This document shows positions 7,593-16,080 of a stretch of 19,353 nucleotides of DNA, piece after piece. How positions within the stretch are numbered: the first letter of the stretch is position 1; every line of letters starts with the position of its first letter. Under the pieces are notes generated by a model. It was not told where the DNA came from. It saw only the letters and a list, made by a program, of their open reading frames with translations, and searched no databases. Both the position numbers and the translations under genes were made by a program. The DNA is from JAAZLS01 sp964585925 (GTDB taxonomy: Bacteria > Bacillota > Dethiobacteria > DTU022), in assembly GCA_964585925.1 (NCBI GenBank), contig CAZPFS010000034.1, positions 1-19,353 on the forward strand, in the 5' to 3' direction.

Positions 7593-7734
7593 CCGCCTCC
7601 ACGGCAATCTGCCGCAGTTCCCGTATTACCTGGTAAAAGGGATCGGAATCCCAATCCACCGGGTACAGGTTGGAACGAATGGATTCCAATTTGAGGATAA
7701 GATCTGAAATTTTTTGGGCATAAGAATTATCCAT
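7561..7734 (-). CDS. Small hypothetical protein, 57 aa
   Basis: An unrecognised short gene. It encodes 57 residues starting MDNSYAQKISDLILKLES and ending in a Gly/Lys/Arg/Pro tail. A predicted amphipathic helix (about residues 4-22) and a second helix (33-50, rich in Glu, Gln and Arg) flank a YPVDWDSDPFY loop with aromatic and acidic residues. It has no signal peptide, cysteine or membrane segment. Support comes from a textbook ribosome site (AGGAG, five bases before the ATG), even codon use and a terminator that overlaps the stop codon. It converges with the phosphoesterase gene. A small helical partner or regulator is possible, but no function can be assigned. Confidence 0.7.
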   Translation of the reverse strand: MDNSYAQKISDLILKLESIRSNLYPVDWDSDPFYQVIRELRQIAVEAESAGGKDRPG

Positions 7735-8032
7735 TTTTCTCCTCGCGCTGGCAATCTTCAGATTTATTTTATGCAGGCGTCACCCGGGAAGTCCCTTTGT
7801 TTTCTGCACCGAAAATTTGAAAACAAACAAAATGTATATCAGCCAGACGTGATAAATTAATTCCACTATTATTTAAGGTCCAATAGATTACGACAGTATT
7901 ACGACAAGCTTCCCCTTAATCCTGCCTCGAAATCTTCAAATAACTTCACCTTCCGAAACCTTCACGGATAATATTTTGCGGACAGGAGACAAACCTGAAA
8001 CGCCTTAAAGCAAAGCGGAAAGAATGGTCGAT

Positions 8033-8056
8033 AATTGTCAATCCGGACTGTCAATT
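8033..8056. promoter_or_regulatory. Candidate operator: 24-bp dyad upstream of amidase promoter
   Basis: The 24-bp sequence is symmetric in 10 of 12 base pairs about a central CCGG (arms AATTG..CA..TCC and GGA..TG..CAATT). It ends 25 bp before the -35 box at 8082, a usual place for an activator, and one half-site sequence recurs over the -35 box itself. Binding of a dimeric regulator is an inference; no regulator gene lies next to it in the window. Confidence 0.45.
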
Positions 8057-8081
8057 CATTAAGCTCCCCGAGCCGGACGCA

Positions 8082-8111
8082 TTGACATGTTTCGCCCCCC
8101 GTCGATATAAT
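8082..8111 (+). promoter_or_regulatory. SigA-type promoter of the amidase gene
   Basis: TTGACA (8082-8087) and TATAAT (8106-8111), both perfect, are separated by 18 bp. Transcription should begin near 8118 and leave a leader of about 57 nt. This also shows that the in-frame TTG at 8082 is promoter, not a start codon. Confidence 0.85.
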
Positions 8112-8174
8112 TACGATGGTTGCTTAAAATATAAATATTACCGTCATATTCTGTCAGACAAGGAGGCCATATCC

Positions 8175-9470
8175 ATGTTCGTTTATTCTGCTCCATTACT
8201 GTCAATCGCCGGCGATTTGCACCGGGAGACATCAGATCTTAAACAATTTATTGCTGAACTATGCAAACATATTGAAAGTGTAGAACCCGAAGTGCAGGCC
8301 TTTCTTCCGGAGGCGGGGCGTAAAGATCGGTTGTTGATGGAAGCAGCCGCCCTGACAAAACGTTATCCCAATCCGAACGGGCGACCTCCTTTGTACGGAA
8401 TCCCGGTGGGGATAAAAGATCTGTTGAGAGTTGAAGGCTTCTCCACCCGGGCCGGTTCACATCTGGATCCCTCCCTGTTTATAGGGCCGGAAGCTGATTC
8501 TGTAACGTTATTGCGGCAAGCCGGAGCGCTGATCTTGGGAAAAACAGTAACTACCGAATTTGCTTACTTTGAACCCGGACCCACCCGAAACCCTCATCAC
8601 CTCGGGCATACCCCGGGCGGTTCCAGCAGCGGATCAGCGGCGGCGGTGGCTGCTGGAATGTGCCCCCTGGCCCTGGGTACTCAAACCATGGGCTCGGTAA
8701 CCCGCCCCGCGTCCTTTTGCGGAGTTGTAGGATTCAAACCCAGCTATAACCGCATTCCCTCGAAGGGACTGGTGTATTTTTCCCCCTCCCTTGATCAAAT
8801 AGGGCTGTTTACACAGGATCTGGCGGGAGCGGAAATCGCGGCATCGGTTCTTTGCCGGAATTGGCGTCCGGTGGATGATTCACTCGGAAAACCGATCCTG
8901 GGTATTCCCGAAGGGCCGTATTTGGAGCAAGCCGGGCCTGAGGCTGGAGAAGCATTTGAGCAGCAAATTTCCCGGTTGATCGGGGCGGGGATAAAAGTTA
9001 AAAAGGTGCCTGTGTTGGATGATGTTAAATCCCTGGCCCACAAACACAGGCGTTTGGCCGCAGCGGAAATAGCGGCTGTTCACGCCCCTTGGTTTTCCCG
9101 TTATCGGGAACAGTATCGACCCCGCACCGTGCAGATCATATTGGAAGGGTTTGAAATACCGGAAAAAGAATTGAGGGAAGCCCGGCAAGGGCAATGTGAA
9201 CTCCGCAGCCGCCTGGAAGAACTTATGCGGAAAACAGGTATAGATCTTTGGGCCGCCCCCTCCACCAGAGGTCCCGCCCCGGAAGGCATCGCCTCTACCG
9301 GGGATCCGGCGATGAACCTGCCCTGGACCTACGCCGGACTGCCCACGATCACCATTCCAGCCGGCAAATCAAAAAATGGTATGCCCCTGGGGCTGCAGTT
9401 AATCGCCGCCTACGGAGCCGACGAGAAACTGCTTGCCTGGACCCGCCCGGTATCCGGTTATTTGACTTGA
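8175..9470 (+). CDS. Amidase signature family hydrolase
   Basis: A 431-residue cytosolic amidohydrolase of the amidase-signature family (relatives: GatA, allophanate hydrolase, aliphatic and aryl amidases). The Ser-cisSer-Lys triad is present: Lys81 in GIPVGIKDLL, Ser150 in PGGSSSGSAAA and nucleophile Ser174 in GTQTMGSVTRPA, with the expected 24-residue Ser-Ser spacing. Met172 occupies the place of the first of two oxyanion-loop glycines in FAAH-type enzymes (GTDxGGS), and Gln170 that of Asp. GatA function is unlikely because no gatB or gatC is near and the signature differs. ATG 8175 is set by AAGGAGG eight bases upstream. It has its own promoter and a possible operator, so it is probably an induced stand-alone enzyme. 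The substrate is unknown. Confidence 0.9.
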   Translation: MFVYSAPLLSIAGDLHRETSDLKQFIAELCKHIESVEPEVQAFLPEAGRKDRLLMEAAALTKRYPNPNGRPPLYGIPVGIKDLLRVEGFSTRAGSHLDPSLFIGPEADSVTLLRQAGALILGKTVTTEFAYFEPGPTRNPHHLGHTPGGSSSGSAAAVAAGMCPLALGTQTMGSVTRPASFCGVVGFKPSYNRIPSKGLVYFSPSLDQIGLFTQDLAGAEIAASVLCRNWRPVDDSLGKPILGIPEGPYLEQAGPEAGEAFEQQISRLIGAGIKVKKVPVLDDVKSLAHKHRRLAAAEIAAVHAPWFSRYREQYRPRTVQIILEGFEIPEKELREARQGQCELRSRLEELMRKTGIDLWAAPSTRGPAPEGIASTGDPAMNLPWTYAGLPTITIPAGKSKNGMPLGLQLIAAYGADEKLLAWTRPVSGYLT

Positions 9471-9481
9471 TCCTATTTCAA

Positions 9482-9496
9482 CGCCGGCTGTCGGCG
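9482..9496. terminator. Possible shared hairpin between convergent amidase and mannose genes
   Basis: In the 34-bp gap between the two stop codons a GC-only 5-bp stem (CGCCG / CGGCG, loop GCTGT) is followed on the plus strand by GTTCGCATTTATTT. The stem is short, so this is a weak call. Confidence 0.3.
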
Positions 9497-9504
9497 GTTC
9501 GCAT

Positions 9505-12500
9505 TTATTTCGGATATCCCGGTTGCCGGGAAAGAACCTCCTGCTTCAGCAGTTCGAGTTTTGCTTCTGCCTGTTCGGCCGTACCGGCCCCAACCGAGAA
9601 ATAGATCTTTACCTTGGGCTCGGTTCCGGAAGGACGGATGCAGAACCAGGCCCCACTTTCAAGGAGGTAGTACAGAACCCTGGCGCAGGGCAACTCCAGG
9701 GGATATTCCCGCCCGGTCAGGAGATCCCAGGATTTGCGCGCGCAGTAGTCCCTTTTCTGGATCACCTTTTCCCCGGCCATCTCCGCGGGGATTTGCTGAA
9801 AAGCCTCCATCAGTTTTTCGGCCCGACCCATCTCCTTCAATTCGATGGAGACCAGATCATCGTAAAAATATCCATATTTCCGGTAGAGATCGTCCAGCAC
9901 CTGAAACAGGTTTCTCCCCCGTTCCTGATGATAAGCGGCCATCTCGGCGATCAGAAAGGAGGCTCCCACTGCATCCTTGTCCCGTCCGAAAGTTCCCGCC
10001 AGGAATCCGTTGCTCTCCTCATAGCCAAAGAGAAACCGGTACTCTCCGGTCTCTTCAAATTCCCTGATCTTGTCACCGATATATTTGAATCCGGTCAGAG
10101 TCTCGATGGTTTTTACCCCGTATTCCGCAGCGATCTTGTCGCCCAGATTCCCGGTAACGATGGTTCTGATCAGGACCCCGTTTGAGGGCAGCTCCCCGCG
10201 TTCGTACAACCGGCTCAAAATATAATCTATCAGCAGCGCACCGATCTGGTTTCCGGTCAGGTGTCCGTAGTCGCCGGAAAAATTACGGGCGGCACAGCCC
10301 AACCGATCACCGTCGGGATCGGTACCCAGAACCAGATCTGCACCCCGACGACGAGCCAGTTCCAGGGCCAGTTTAAAGGCTGCCGGATCCTCCGGGTTGG
10401 GGACCTTGACCGTGGCAAATTCGGGATCGGGGGACATCTGCTCCTGCACCACCGAAAGATCTATATACCCGGCGGCCCGCAGAAGACCGGGGATCAGGGA
10501 GGCCCCGCTGCCGTGCAGCGGGGTATAGATCACCTTCAACCGCTGACGCGGGTTTGACAGTGAAAGAGATTTAACCGCCTCCAGGTAAGCTTGGTCCAGA
10601 TCCTGGCCGATCAGCTCCAACCGCCCCGCCGACTGCGCCTCCTCGAAACCGGTGCTCTGAACATCATCAAAAAGATCCACAGAAGCAATGGATTCCATCA
10701 GACGATCGATCATCGGGGGAACCGCCTGCCCTCCGTCGGGCCCATAAACCTTGTATCCGTTGTAAATCGAAGGATTGTGGCTGGCGGTAATCACGATTCC
10801 GGCAGCACAACCCAGCCGGCGGACCGCAAAGGAGAGTTCCGGAGTGGGCCGGGGGTTATCAAATAAAAAAACCTTGATCCCGTTGGCAGCCAGCACCAGG
10901 GAGGCCTCTACCGCAAATTCATGAGAATTGCGCCGGGTATCGTAGGCAATCGCCACCTTTTTAGCCCGTCCGGCGAAAACGTCTTTTTGCAGATAATCGG
11001 CCAGGCCCTGGGTAGCCCGGCGCACTATATAGCGGTTTATCCGGTTTGTGCCGGGGCCGATTACTCCCCGCATGCCCCCGGTTCCAAATTCCAGCTCACA
11101 ACCAAAACAACTGCAGATCTGATCCGGATCGTCGGCCATCTTTTCCAGCTGGCTCCTGGTGACGGGATCCAGACCGGGGCAGGCCAGCCAGCGCCGATAT
11201 TGTTCCTCCGGAGGAATCTCTCCCCCCGGCACACGGCCAAAATCATCTTCATAGCGGATAATATCATCTTCTCCCAGGTAATCGCCATTTTGAATTTCAA
11301 TCACCTCCAGCTCTTTATCCCCCGTGTTTTCCAGGCGGTGTTTGGCGGCGCAGGAAATAAAGGCGGCCTCACCGGTTTCAAGGCGTTTTTTCTGTTCGCC
11401 AACGGTCACCAGAGCCTCCCCCGCCACTACTACCCAGTGTTCCGAGCGGAAGCGGTGGCTTTGCAAGCTCAGGCGTTTTTTGGGCAAAACCCGGATCTTT
11501 TTCACCTGGTAGATCTCCCCTTTGGCCAGGGTGGTGAAACTTCCCCAAGGCCGGTTTACGGTGGGGTGCCTTATATATTCCGGTGTGCGGTTTTCCTCCA
11601 GTTCCGCGGTGAGCTCCCGAACCTGTTGGGCTTGCTCCCGGGAGCAGACCAGCAGGGCATCGTCACTATCCACCACAATTAGATTGTCCAGACCCACTGC
11701 CCCTACCAGACGGGAACCGGAAAGAATCAGGCTGTTTCGGGTGTCCCGCGCCAAAATTCTGCCCCGGCAATAGTTGCCGCGATCATCCCTGGGCATTACC
11801 TGGTAGTAAGCTTCAAAGCTGCCCATATCGCTCCAGCCGATGTTTGCGGGGATAACCGCCACTCCCGCCGTCTTTTCCATGATCCCGTAATCTATGGAAA
11901 TCGATTCCAGATTTTCATATATTTTATCCAACTCCGGTTCCTTCGCCCAATCAATTCTGTCCAGAAGCCCGGCCATCTCCGGCAGATGACGCCTGTAGGC
12001 AGAGATCAGGGCCTCCACCCGGAAGACAAACATGCCGCTGTTCCAAAGAAAACAGGGATCTTTCAAATACTCTTCCGCCCGCACCCGATCGGGCTTCTCA
12101 ACAAACTTTTTCACCTGAAAAACGTTTTCATCCAGGGGATCGCCTTTGCAGATGTAGCCATAGCCCGTTTCGGGATAAGCAGGGACAATTCCAAAAGTAA
12201 CCAACCCGTACCTTCTGGCCGCCTGCTCCCCGGCGGTCAAAAGGGCGGTGAATTCTTTCCGGGAGGGAATCAGGTGATCCGAGGGAAGAACCGCCATTAT
12301 GGTCTCCGTTCCCCGGGTGCTGGTGAGATACCAGGCCGCCAGGCCGATGGCCGGAGCAGTATTGCACGCGCGGGGTTCGCAGAGCACCGTTACCTTTTTG
12401 GGGTTCAGATTCAGGGCGGTGAGCTGGCGGCAAATTTCCCCTTCCTGGGGGGCATGGGTAACAATTATTATATTCCGGTCCTTGATCACGGGCCTGACCC

Positions 12501-12627
12501 TGGCCACGGTTTCCTGAAACAAGGTTCTTTCACAATCGTCAAGAAGGAGATATTGTTTGGGAAATTCCTCCCGGCTCAGGGGCCAGAGTCTGGTTCCGCT
12601 TCCGCCGGATAAAATTACGGCATACAT
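9505..12627 (-). CDS. Fusion: mannose-1-phosphate guanylyltransferase / mannose-6-phosphate isomerase + phosphohexomutase
   Basis: A 1040-residue cytosolic enzyme with three activities joined. Residues 1-285 form a GDP-mannose pyrophosphorylase (GGSGTRLWPLSREEFPKQY at 8-26, FVEKP at 175-179). Residues about 345-460 form the type II mannose-6-P isomerase cupin (QSHRFRSEHW at 389-398). Residues about 475-1040 form an alpha-D-phosphohexomutase of the PgcA type, with phosphoserine loop TASHNP (614-619, Ser616), metal loop GTDPDGDR (768-775), sugar loop GYEESNG (868-874) and phosphate loop RPSGTEPK (998-1005). Usual ManC is about 460 and PgcA about 580 residues, so both are full length. ManC and the mutase are normally separate genes. 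Together they would link F6P, Man-6-P, Man-1-P and GDP-mannose. The mutase may also act on glucose phosphates. GGTGAT precedes the ATG by eight bases. It is last in the four-gene operon. Confidence 0.93.
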   Translation of the reverse strand: MYAVILSGGSGTRLWPLSREEFPKQYLLLDDCERTLFQETVARVRPVIKDRNIIIVTHAPQEGEICRQLTALNLNPKKVTVLCEPRACNTAPAIGLAAWYLTSTRGTETIMAVLPSDHLIPSRKEFTALLTAGEQAARRYGLVTFGIVPAYPETGYGYICKGDPLDENVFQVKKFVEKPDRVRAEEYLKDPCFLWNSGMFVFRVEALISAYRRHLPEMAGLLDRIDWAKEPELDKIYENLESISIDYGIMEKTAGVAVIPANIGWSDMGSFEAYYQVMPRDDRGNYCRGRILARDTRNSLILSGSRLVGAVGLDNLIVVDSDDALLVCSREQAQQVRELTAELEENRTPEYIRHPTVNRPWGSFTTLAKGEIYQVKKIRVLPKKRLSLQSHRFRSEHWVVVAGEALVTVGEQKKRLETGEAAFISCAAKHRLENTGDKELEVIEIQNGDYLGEDDIIRYEDDFGRVPGGEIPPEEQYRRWLACPGLDPVTRSQLEKMADDPDQICSCFGCELEFGTGGMRGVIGPGTNRINRYIVRRATQGLADYLQKDVFAGRAKKVAIAYDTRRNSHEFAVEASLVLAANGIKVFLFDNPRPTPELSFAVRRLGCAAGIVITASHNPSIYNGYKVYGPDGGQAVPPMIDRLMESIASVDLFDDVQSTGFEEAQSAGRLELIGQDLDQAYLEAVKSLSLSNPRQRLKVIYTPLHGSGASLIPGLLRAAGYIDLSVVQEQMSPDPEFATVKVPNPEDPAAFKLALELARRRGADLVLGTDPDGDRLGCAARNFSGDYGHLTGNQIGALLIDYILSRLYERGELPSNGVLIRTIVTGNLGDKIAAEYGVKTIETLTGFKYIGDKIREFEETGEYRFLFGYEESNGFLAGTFGRDKDAVGASFLIAEMAAYHQERGRNLFQVLDDLYRKYGYFYDDLVSIELKEMGRAEKLMEAFQQIPAEMAGEKVIQKRDYCARKSWDLLTGREYPLELPCARVLYYLLESGAWFCIRPSGTEPKVKIYFSVGAGTAEQAEAKLELLKQEVLSRQPGYPK

Positions 12628-12662
12628 TCCTGGGGATCACCGCCTTTATCGCTTTGTCTGAA

Positions 12663-14993
12663 TCAGCCGCCTCTCCCGTCCGAATCGCCGGCCGCCGCTT
12701 CATTAAGCCGGATATATCCCTGATAGGAGGCCAGATGCATACGGTGCAGCGCCAATAGCAGCGACACTGTGGATTCCGCCCCTTGGTTCTGATTTATCCC
12801 GCCCGGCTGCAGCCCATCGTAACAACCTCCGCTGGTAAAATCTATCAAGGGCTGATTGATATCATTAATTCCTGTAAACCAGTTGAAAGCCCATTCCATG
12901 GCTGCTTGCCAGCGTGATTCCCCGGTAGCCAGATAGGCCTGGTAACAAGCCTCAACCAGGGCCGCTGCATCCAGCGGCTGCTGATCGAACTGTGCTTTTT
13001 CCGCGCCGCGCCGGTACCAACCGTTATTGCCCACCAAGGAGAGCTGCCCCCCACCGGAATCAGTCTGGATGGAGATCAGCCAATTCAAGCTCTGCAGGCC
13101 GGTTTGCAGTAATTTTTCATCCTGCAGGTATCTGCCGGCGGCAATCAGAGCCTGTGGAATGCGGGCGTTATCATAGGTCACAAGTTCCTCCAGCCAATAC
13201 CAGTCGGTGCCTGCGTAAAAGGCGAATTGCTTGCGCAGACGCTCGCCAAGCATTCCCACCAACGCCCGCACCTCTGGATCACCACCAAAACTTTTCAAAT
13301 AATAAAGTGCCCCTATAACGGAAAAAGCCCAGGACCGGGGGGAAGTGAAACAGGACAACCCCTGCAGGCACTGCTTGAATAATCGAGTTACCAGACCCTG
13401 CAACGCCTCTACAGGAGGGTAATTGATGACATACCCCAGGGCCCAGACCGTGCGTCCGTGACAGTCCTCCGAACCCGCCTCCTCGTCCCAGCGGCGATGG
13501 TAGGGTAAAAAATTTCGCATTCTGCCGGTTTCCGGATTGAAAGCGTGTAACAGATAACCGAGATAGGTGCGGAATAAAGGCAAGACGGATTCATCCTTGA
13601 ACAGGCGCCAGTTCATGGCGATTACGATCAAAGCCCGGGCATTGTCATCGCTGCAATACCCGTATTTACGGTCCGGCACCGTGTACAGCGCATGTTGGTT
13701 CAGACCCGTGTCGTCCGTCATTGCAAACAGGTGATCCAGCTTTATCTCCGGTAAAACCTCACACCTGGTTACCCCCAGGTTCCGCCCCGGCGGCTTAATG
13801 GTTCGGCTATAACCCTGTAAGGCCTTTTCAAAGCAGGTGGCATATTTCAGGGCCACCTCCTTCCAGATCATCTGCCGGCCGTACTGGTAAGCCTGCTTTC
13901 TCAACCGGTTGCGCATGCTTTCATTCCCTATCAAGTTGATCAGCGCTTCCGCCGTGGCCCCGCTGTCCCGAAAAGGCACCAGGCAGCCGCGCCCCTCTTC
14001 CAGAAGTTCCCGGGCATACCAATAAGGGGTGGAGACAATCGCTTTGCCGCAGGCCAAGGCATAAGCCAGGGTCCCCGAGGTGATCTGATCCTGATTGACA
14101 TAAGGGGTGAGATAGATGTCGGTGGCTACCAGGAATTCAATAAGCCGTTCCAGGGGAACGTATTGGTTGTAAAAAGAGATATGGTTTTGCAATCCCTTTT
14201 CCCGGACCAGATGCTCCAGGTGATGGCGGTACTGTTCGCCATAGCGCCGCTTGACCTCGGGATGAGTGGCCCCCAGCACAATATAGAGCACTTCCGGGTA
14301 TTTTTTCGCCACCTTTTCCATGGCGGCAATAGCATACTCGATCCCCTTGTTCGGCCCGAGCAGACCAAAAGTAAGAAGCAGGGTTCTTCCCTCCACCTGG
14401 AACCGCTCTTTATAGAAGGAAGAATCCAGAAAAGGAATATCCGGAGCTCCATGAGGAATCATCACGATCTTCGATTCGGGAATATCATAAATTTTTTGCA
14501 GAAGTTGCACCGCCATCTGCGCCTGCACCACCACCAGGGCAGAGTGCCGGCAAATGGAAATCAGGGTTCTTTTCTGCCCGGGGGTTGGTTCAGCCAGTAT
14601 GGTATGAAAGGTGGTTACCACCGGTTTGTCCAGCCCGCGCAGCAGATAATTGATATAGTTGCCGTCTTCCCCGCCAAAAATACCGAACTCATGCTGCAGG
14701 CAGACCACATCGGCCGGCGAAACATTGATAAAGTCAGCTGCCTGCCGGTAATCACCGCGGTGTTGATCCCTGATATGAAAACTCACCTCGGGACCGTAGT
14801 TGTAGCCCTGAGAGCTGTTATTCAGGGCGATCAGCTCAAAATACCCCGAATCAGAGTTATGGCTTCCCTCAGAATAAAGTTTCTTGAAATTATCCGTGAG
14901 ATCATATGTATACGTGGCAATGCCGCATCTTCTAGGGGGATAGGTAGAAATAAACGCAACTTTTAAAGGCTTGAACAACCCACTGATCAGCAT
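12663..14993 (-). CDS. GT4 glycosyltransferase fused to an alpha/alpha-toroid-like domain
   Basis: A 776-residue two-domain cytosolic protein. Residues 1-395 are a GT-B glycosyltransferase of family 4 type. Landmarks are STYPPRRCGIATYTYDL near the N-terminus, LQHEFGIFGGEDGNY (99-113), GLLGPNKGIEYAIAAM (210-225) and TSGTLAYALACGKAIV (305-320) in the donor site. Residues about 415-760 are a helical domain rich in repeated aromatic helices, with FAMTDDTGLNQHALYTVP (423-440), YGYCSDDNARAL (445-456) and a GSEDCHGRTVWALGYV motif. That pattern resembles the (alpha/alpha)6 toroids of glycoside hydrolases and epimerases. Acidic pairs (DD in both motifs) could be catalytic. ATG 14993 follows AGGAGGAGGTGAGG, the strongest ribosome site of the operon. 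Mannose transfer from GDP-mannose is inferred from the adjacent fusion gene. The C-terminal function is not known. Confidence 0.85.
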   Translation of the reverse strand: MLISGLFKPLKVAFISTYPPRRCGIATYTYDLTDNFKKLYSEGSHNSDSGYFELIALNNSSQGYNYGPEVSFHIRDQHRGDYRQAADFINVSPADVVCLQHEFGIFGGEDGNYINYLLRGLDKPVVTTFHTILAEPTPGQKRTLISICRHSALVVVQAQMAVQLLQKIYDIPESKIVMIPHGAPDIPFLDSSFYKERFQVEGRTLLLTFGLLGPNKGIEYAIAAMEKVAKKYPEVLYIVLGATHPEVKRRYGEQYRHHLEHLVREKGLQNHISFYNQYVPLERLIEFLVATDIYLTPYVNQDQITSGTLAYALACGKAIVSTPYWYARELLEEGRGCLVPFRDSGATAEALINLIGNESMRNRLRKQAYQYGRQMIWKEVALKYATCFEKALQGYSRTIKPPGRNLGVTRCEVLPEIKLDHLFAMTDDTGLNQHALYTVPDRKYGYCSDDNARALIVIAMNWRLFKDESVLPLFRTYLGYLLHAFNPETGRMRNFLPYHRRWDEEAGSEDCHGRTVWALGYVINYPPVEALQGLVTRLFKQCLQGLSCFTSPRSWAFSVIGALYYLKSFGGDPEVRALVGMLGERLRKQFAFYAGTDWYWLEELVTYDNARIPQALIAAGRYLQDEKLLQTGLQSLNWLISIQTDSGGGQLSLVGNNGWYRRGAEKAQFDQQPLDAAALVEACYQAYLATGESRWQAAMEWAFNWFTGINDINQPLIDFTSGGCYDGLQPGGINQNQGAESTVSLLLALHRMHLASYQGYIRLNEAAAGDSDGRGG

Positions 14994-15022
14994 GGCCTCA
15001 CCTCCTCCTGATCTTCAACCGT

Positions 15023-16057
15023 TTATATCCCTTTTTTTCTATTTTTCCCTGATTTAAGTATTAACATATAAACCTCCAGATAACGCCTGACCATTACCTC
15101 TACCGAAAAATTGGCCTCCACCCATTCCCGGCAGCGCCGGCGGGGAAGATTTTCCAACAGGGGCAGGCACTGCAACGCCTCCTGGGGGTGCTCCACCAAA
15201 AAACCGGTCTCCCCGTGGCGGATCAGTTCTCCCATGGAACCGCGGTTCATAGCGATCACCGGGGTGCCGCAAGCCATTGCCTCCACCACGCTTATTCCAA
15301 AGGGTTCATTAAAATTGATCAGATGGAGCAGGGCCCGCGCCCCCCCCAGCAATGCCCCTTTATCCGCCGGGCCCACCGATCCGATATATTTTACCCGTTC
15401 ACCGTCCAGATAGGGAGCTACCAATCGGTCAAAGTACTCCTGATCCTGGATAATTCCGGCAATGATCAGCGGCAGATCGGCTTTGCAGGCCAACTGGATT
15501 GCCTCATAAACCCCTTTGTCCCGGTGGATCCGGCCGAAAAAAAGGAGGTATTCCCCCAATCCGGCGGTAAAGGGATATTCCTCCACCGGTATTCCGTGGT
15601 AGACAGTGGCGCAGTAGTCAAGCCCGGGGTGCCGATCGGCATCACTGATGGAAACATAATGCACCTTCCGGTTGTATTTTTGATAGACCGGCAAGATCCG
15701 GGGCGATGAAAACCCATGTATGGTGGTCACCACCGGGGTAGAGATCAGGCCCGAATAGGTCAGCGGTAAAAAATCAAAGTGATTGTGAATCAGATCATAG
15801 TGATCGGCCTCCTCAAAAAGGGCCGCTATATGCAGGCATTCCCACACCTTGGGATCCAGCTCAGGATCCTCCGCATAGGGGCGGGGGGCCACGGAACGAA
15901 GCCGGGCAACGGTCTGTGAATCGGCGGTGGCATAAAGGGTAACCTCCACCCCTTGCCCTGCCAGTCCCTCTGTGAGCCAGCTGACCACCTGTTCCCAGGG
16001 CCCGTAATGCCGGGGCGGTGTGCGCCAGGCAATGGGGGACAGCATCGCAATTTTCAT
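15023..16057 (-). CDS. GT4 family glycosyltransferase
   Basis: A 344-residue GT-B retaining glycosyltransferase without signal peptide or membrane segment. The N-domain opens with MKIAMLSPIAWRTPPRHYGP (1-20) and carries LIHNHFDFLP (89-98). The C-domain carries FFGRIHRDKG (173-182) and the E-x7-E nucleotide-sugar motif EPFGISVVE (251-259, Glu251 and Glu259), followed by MACGTPVIAMNRGSMGELI. The ATG at 16057 is preferred: it follows GGAG by ten bases and begins the conserved N-terminus. A longer start at 16144 would overlap the GH130 gene and add a non-family extension. It lies 23 bp after the GH130 stop and 29 bp before the next gene. The GDP-mannose supply enzyme downstream suggests a mannosyltransferase. 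The acceptor is unknown. Confidence 0.9.
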   Translation of the reverse strand: MKIAMLSPIAWRTPPRHYGPWEQVVSWLTEGLAGQGVEVTLYATADSQTVARLRSVAPRPYAEDPELDPKVWECLHIAALFEEADHYDLIHNHFDFLPLTYSGLISTPVVTTIHGFSSPRILPVYQKYNRKVHYVSISDADRHPGLDYCATVYHGIPVEEYPFTAGLGEYLLFFGRIHRDKGVYEAIQLACKADLPLIIAGIIQDQEYFDRLVAPYLDGERVKYIGSVGPADKGALLGGARALLHLINFNEPFGISVVEAMACGTPVIAMNRGSMGELIRHGETGFLVEHPQEALQCLPLLENLPRRRCREWVEANFSVEVMVRRYLEVYMLILKSGKNRKKGI

Positions 16058-16080
16058 GCTATACCAACTCCACTTCCTCC

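Larger units (their letters stand above)
7735..8174. other. Intergenic region upstream of the amidase gene, with a dyad and a promoter
   Basis: This 440-bp region has no gene that I can support. Its left part is AT-rich and unremarkable. Near the right end is an imperfect 24-bp palindrome (8033-8056), then the consensus promoter of the amidase (8082-8111). The heptamer TGTCAAT occurs at 8036 and 8049 and in inverted form (ATTGACA, 8081-8087), where it covers the -35 box. Confidence 0.55.

Noticed and set aside
8082..8174. N-terminal extension of the amidase from the in-frame TTG at 8082
   Set aside because: That TTG is the -35 box of a consensus promoter, and the AAGGAGG site fixes the start at 8175.
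9523..12612. Long plus-strand open frames opposite the mannose fusion gene (up to 253 codons)
   Set aside because: They are antisense shadows of a fully motif-supported gene, in GC-rich codons with few stops, and lack ribosome sites and recognisable domains.
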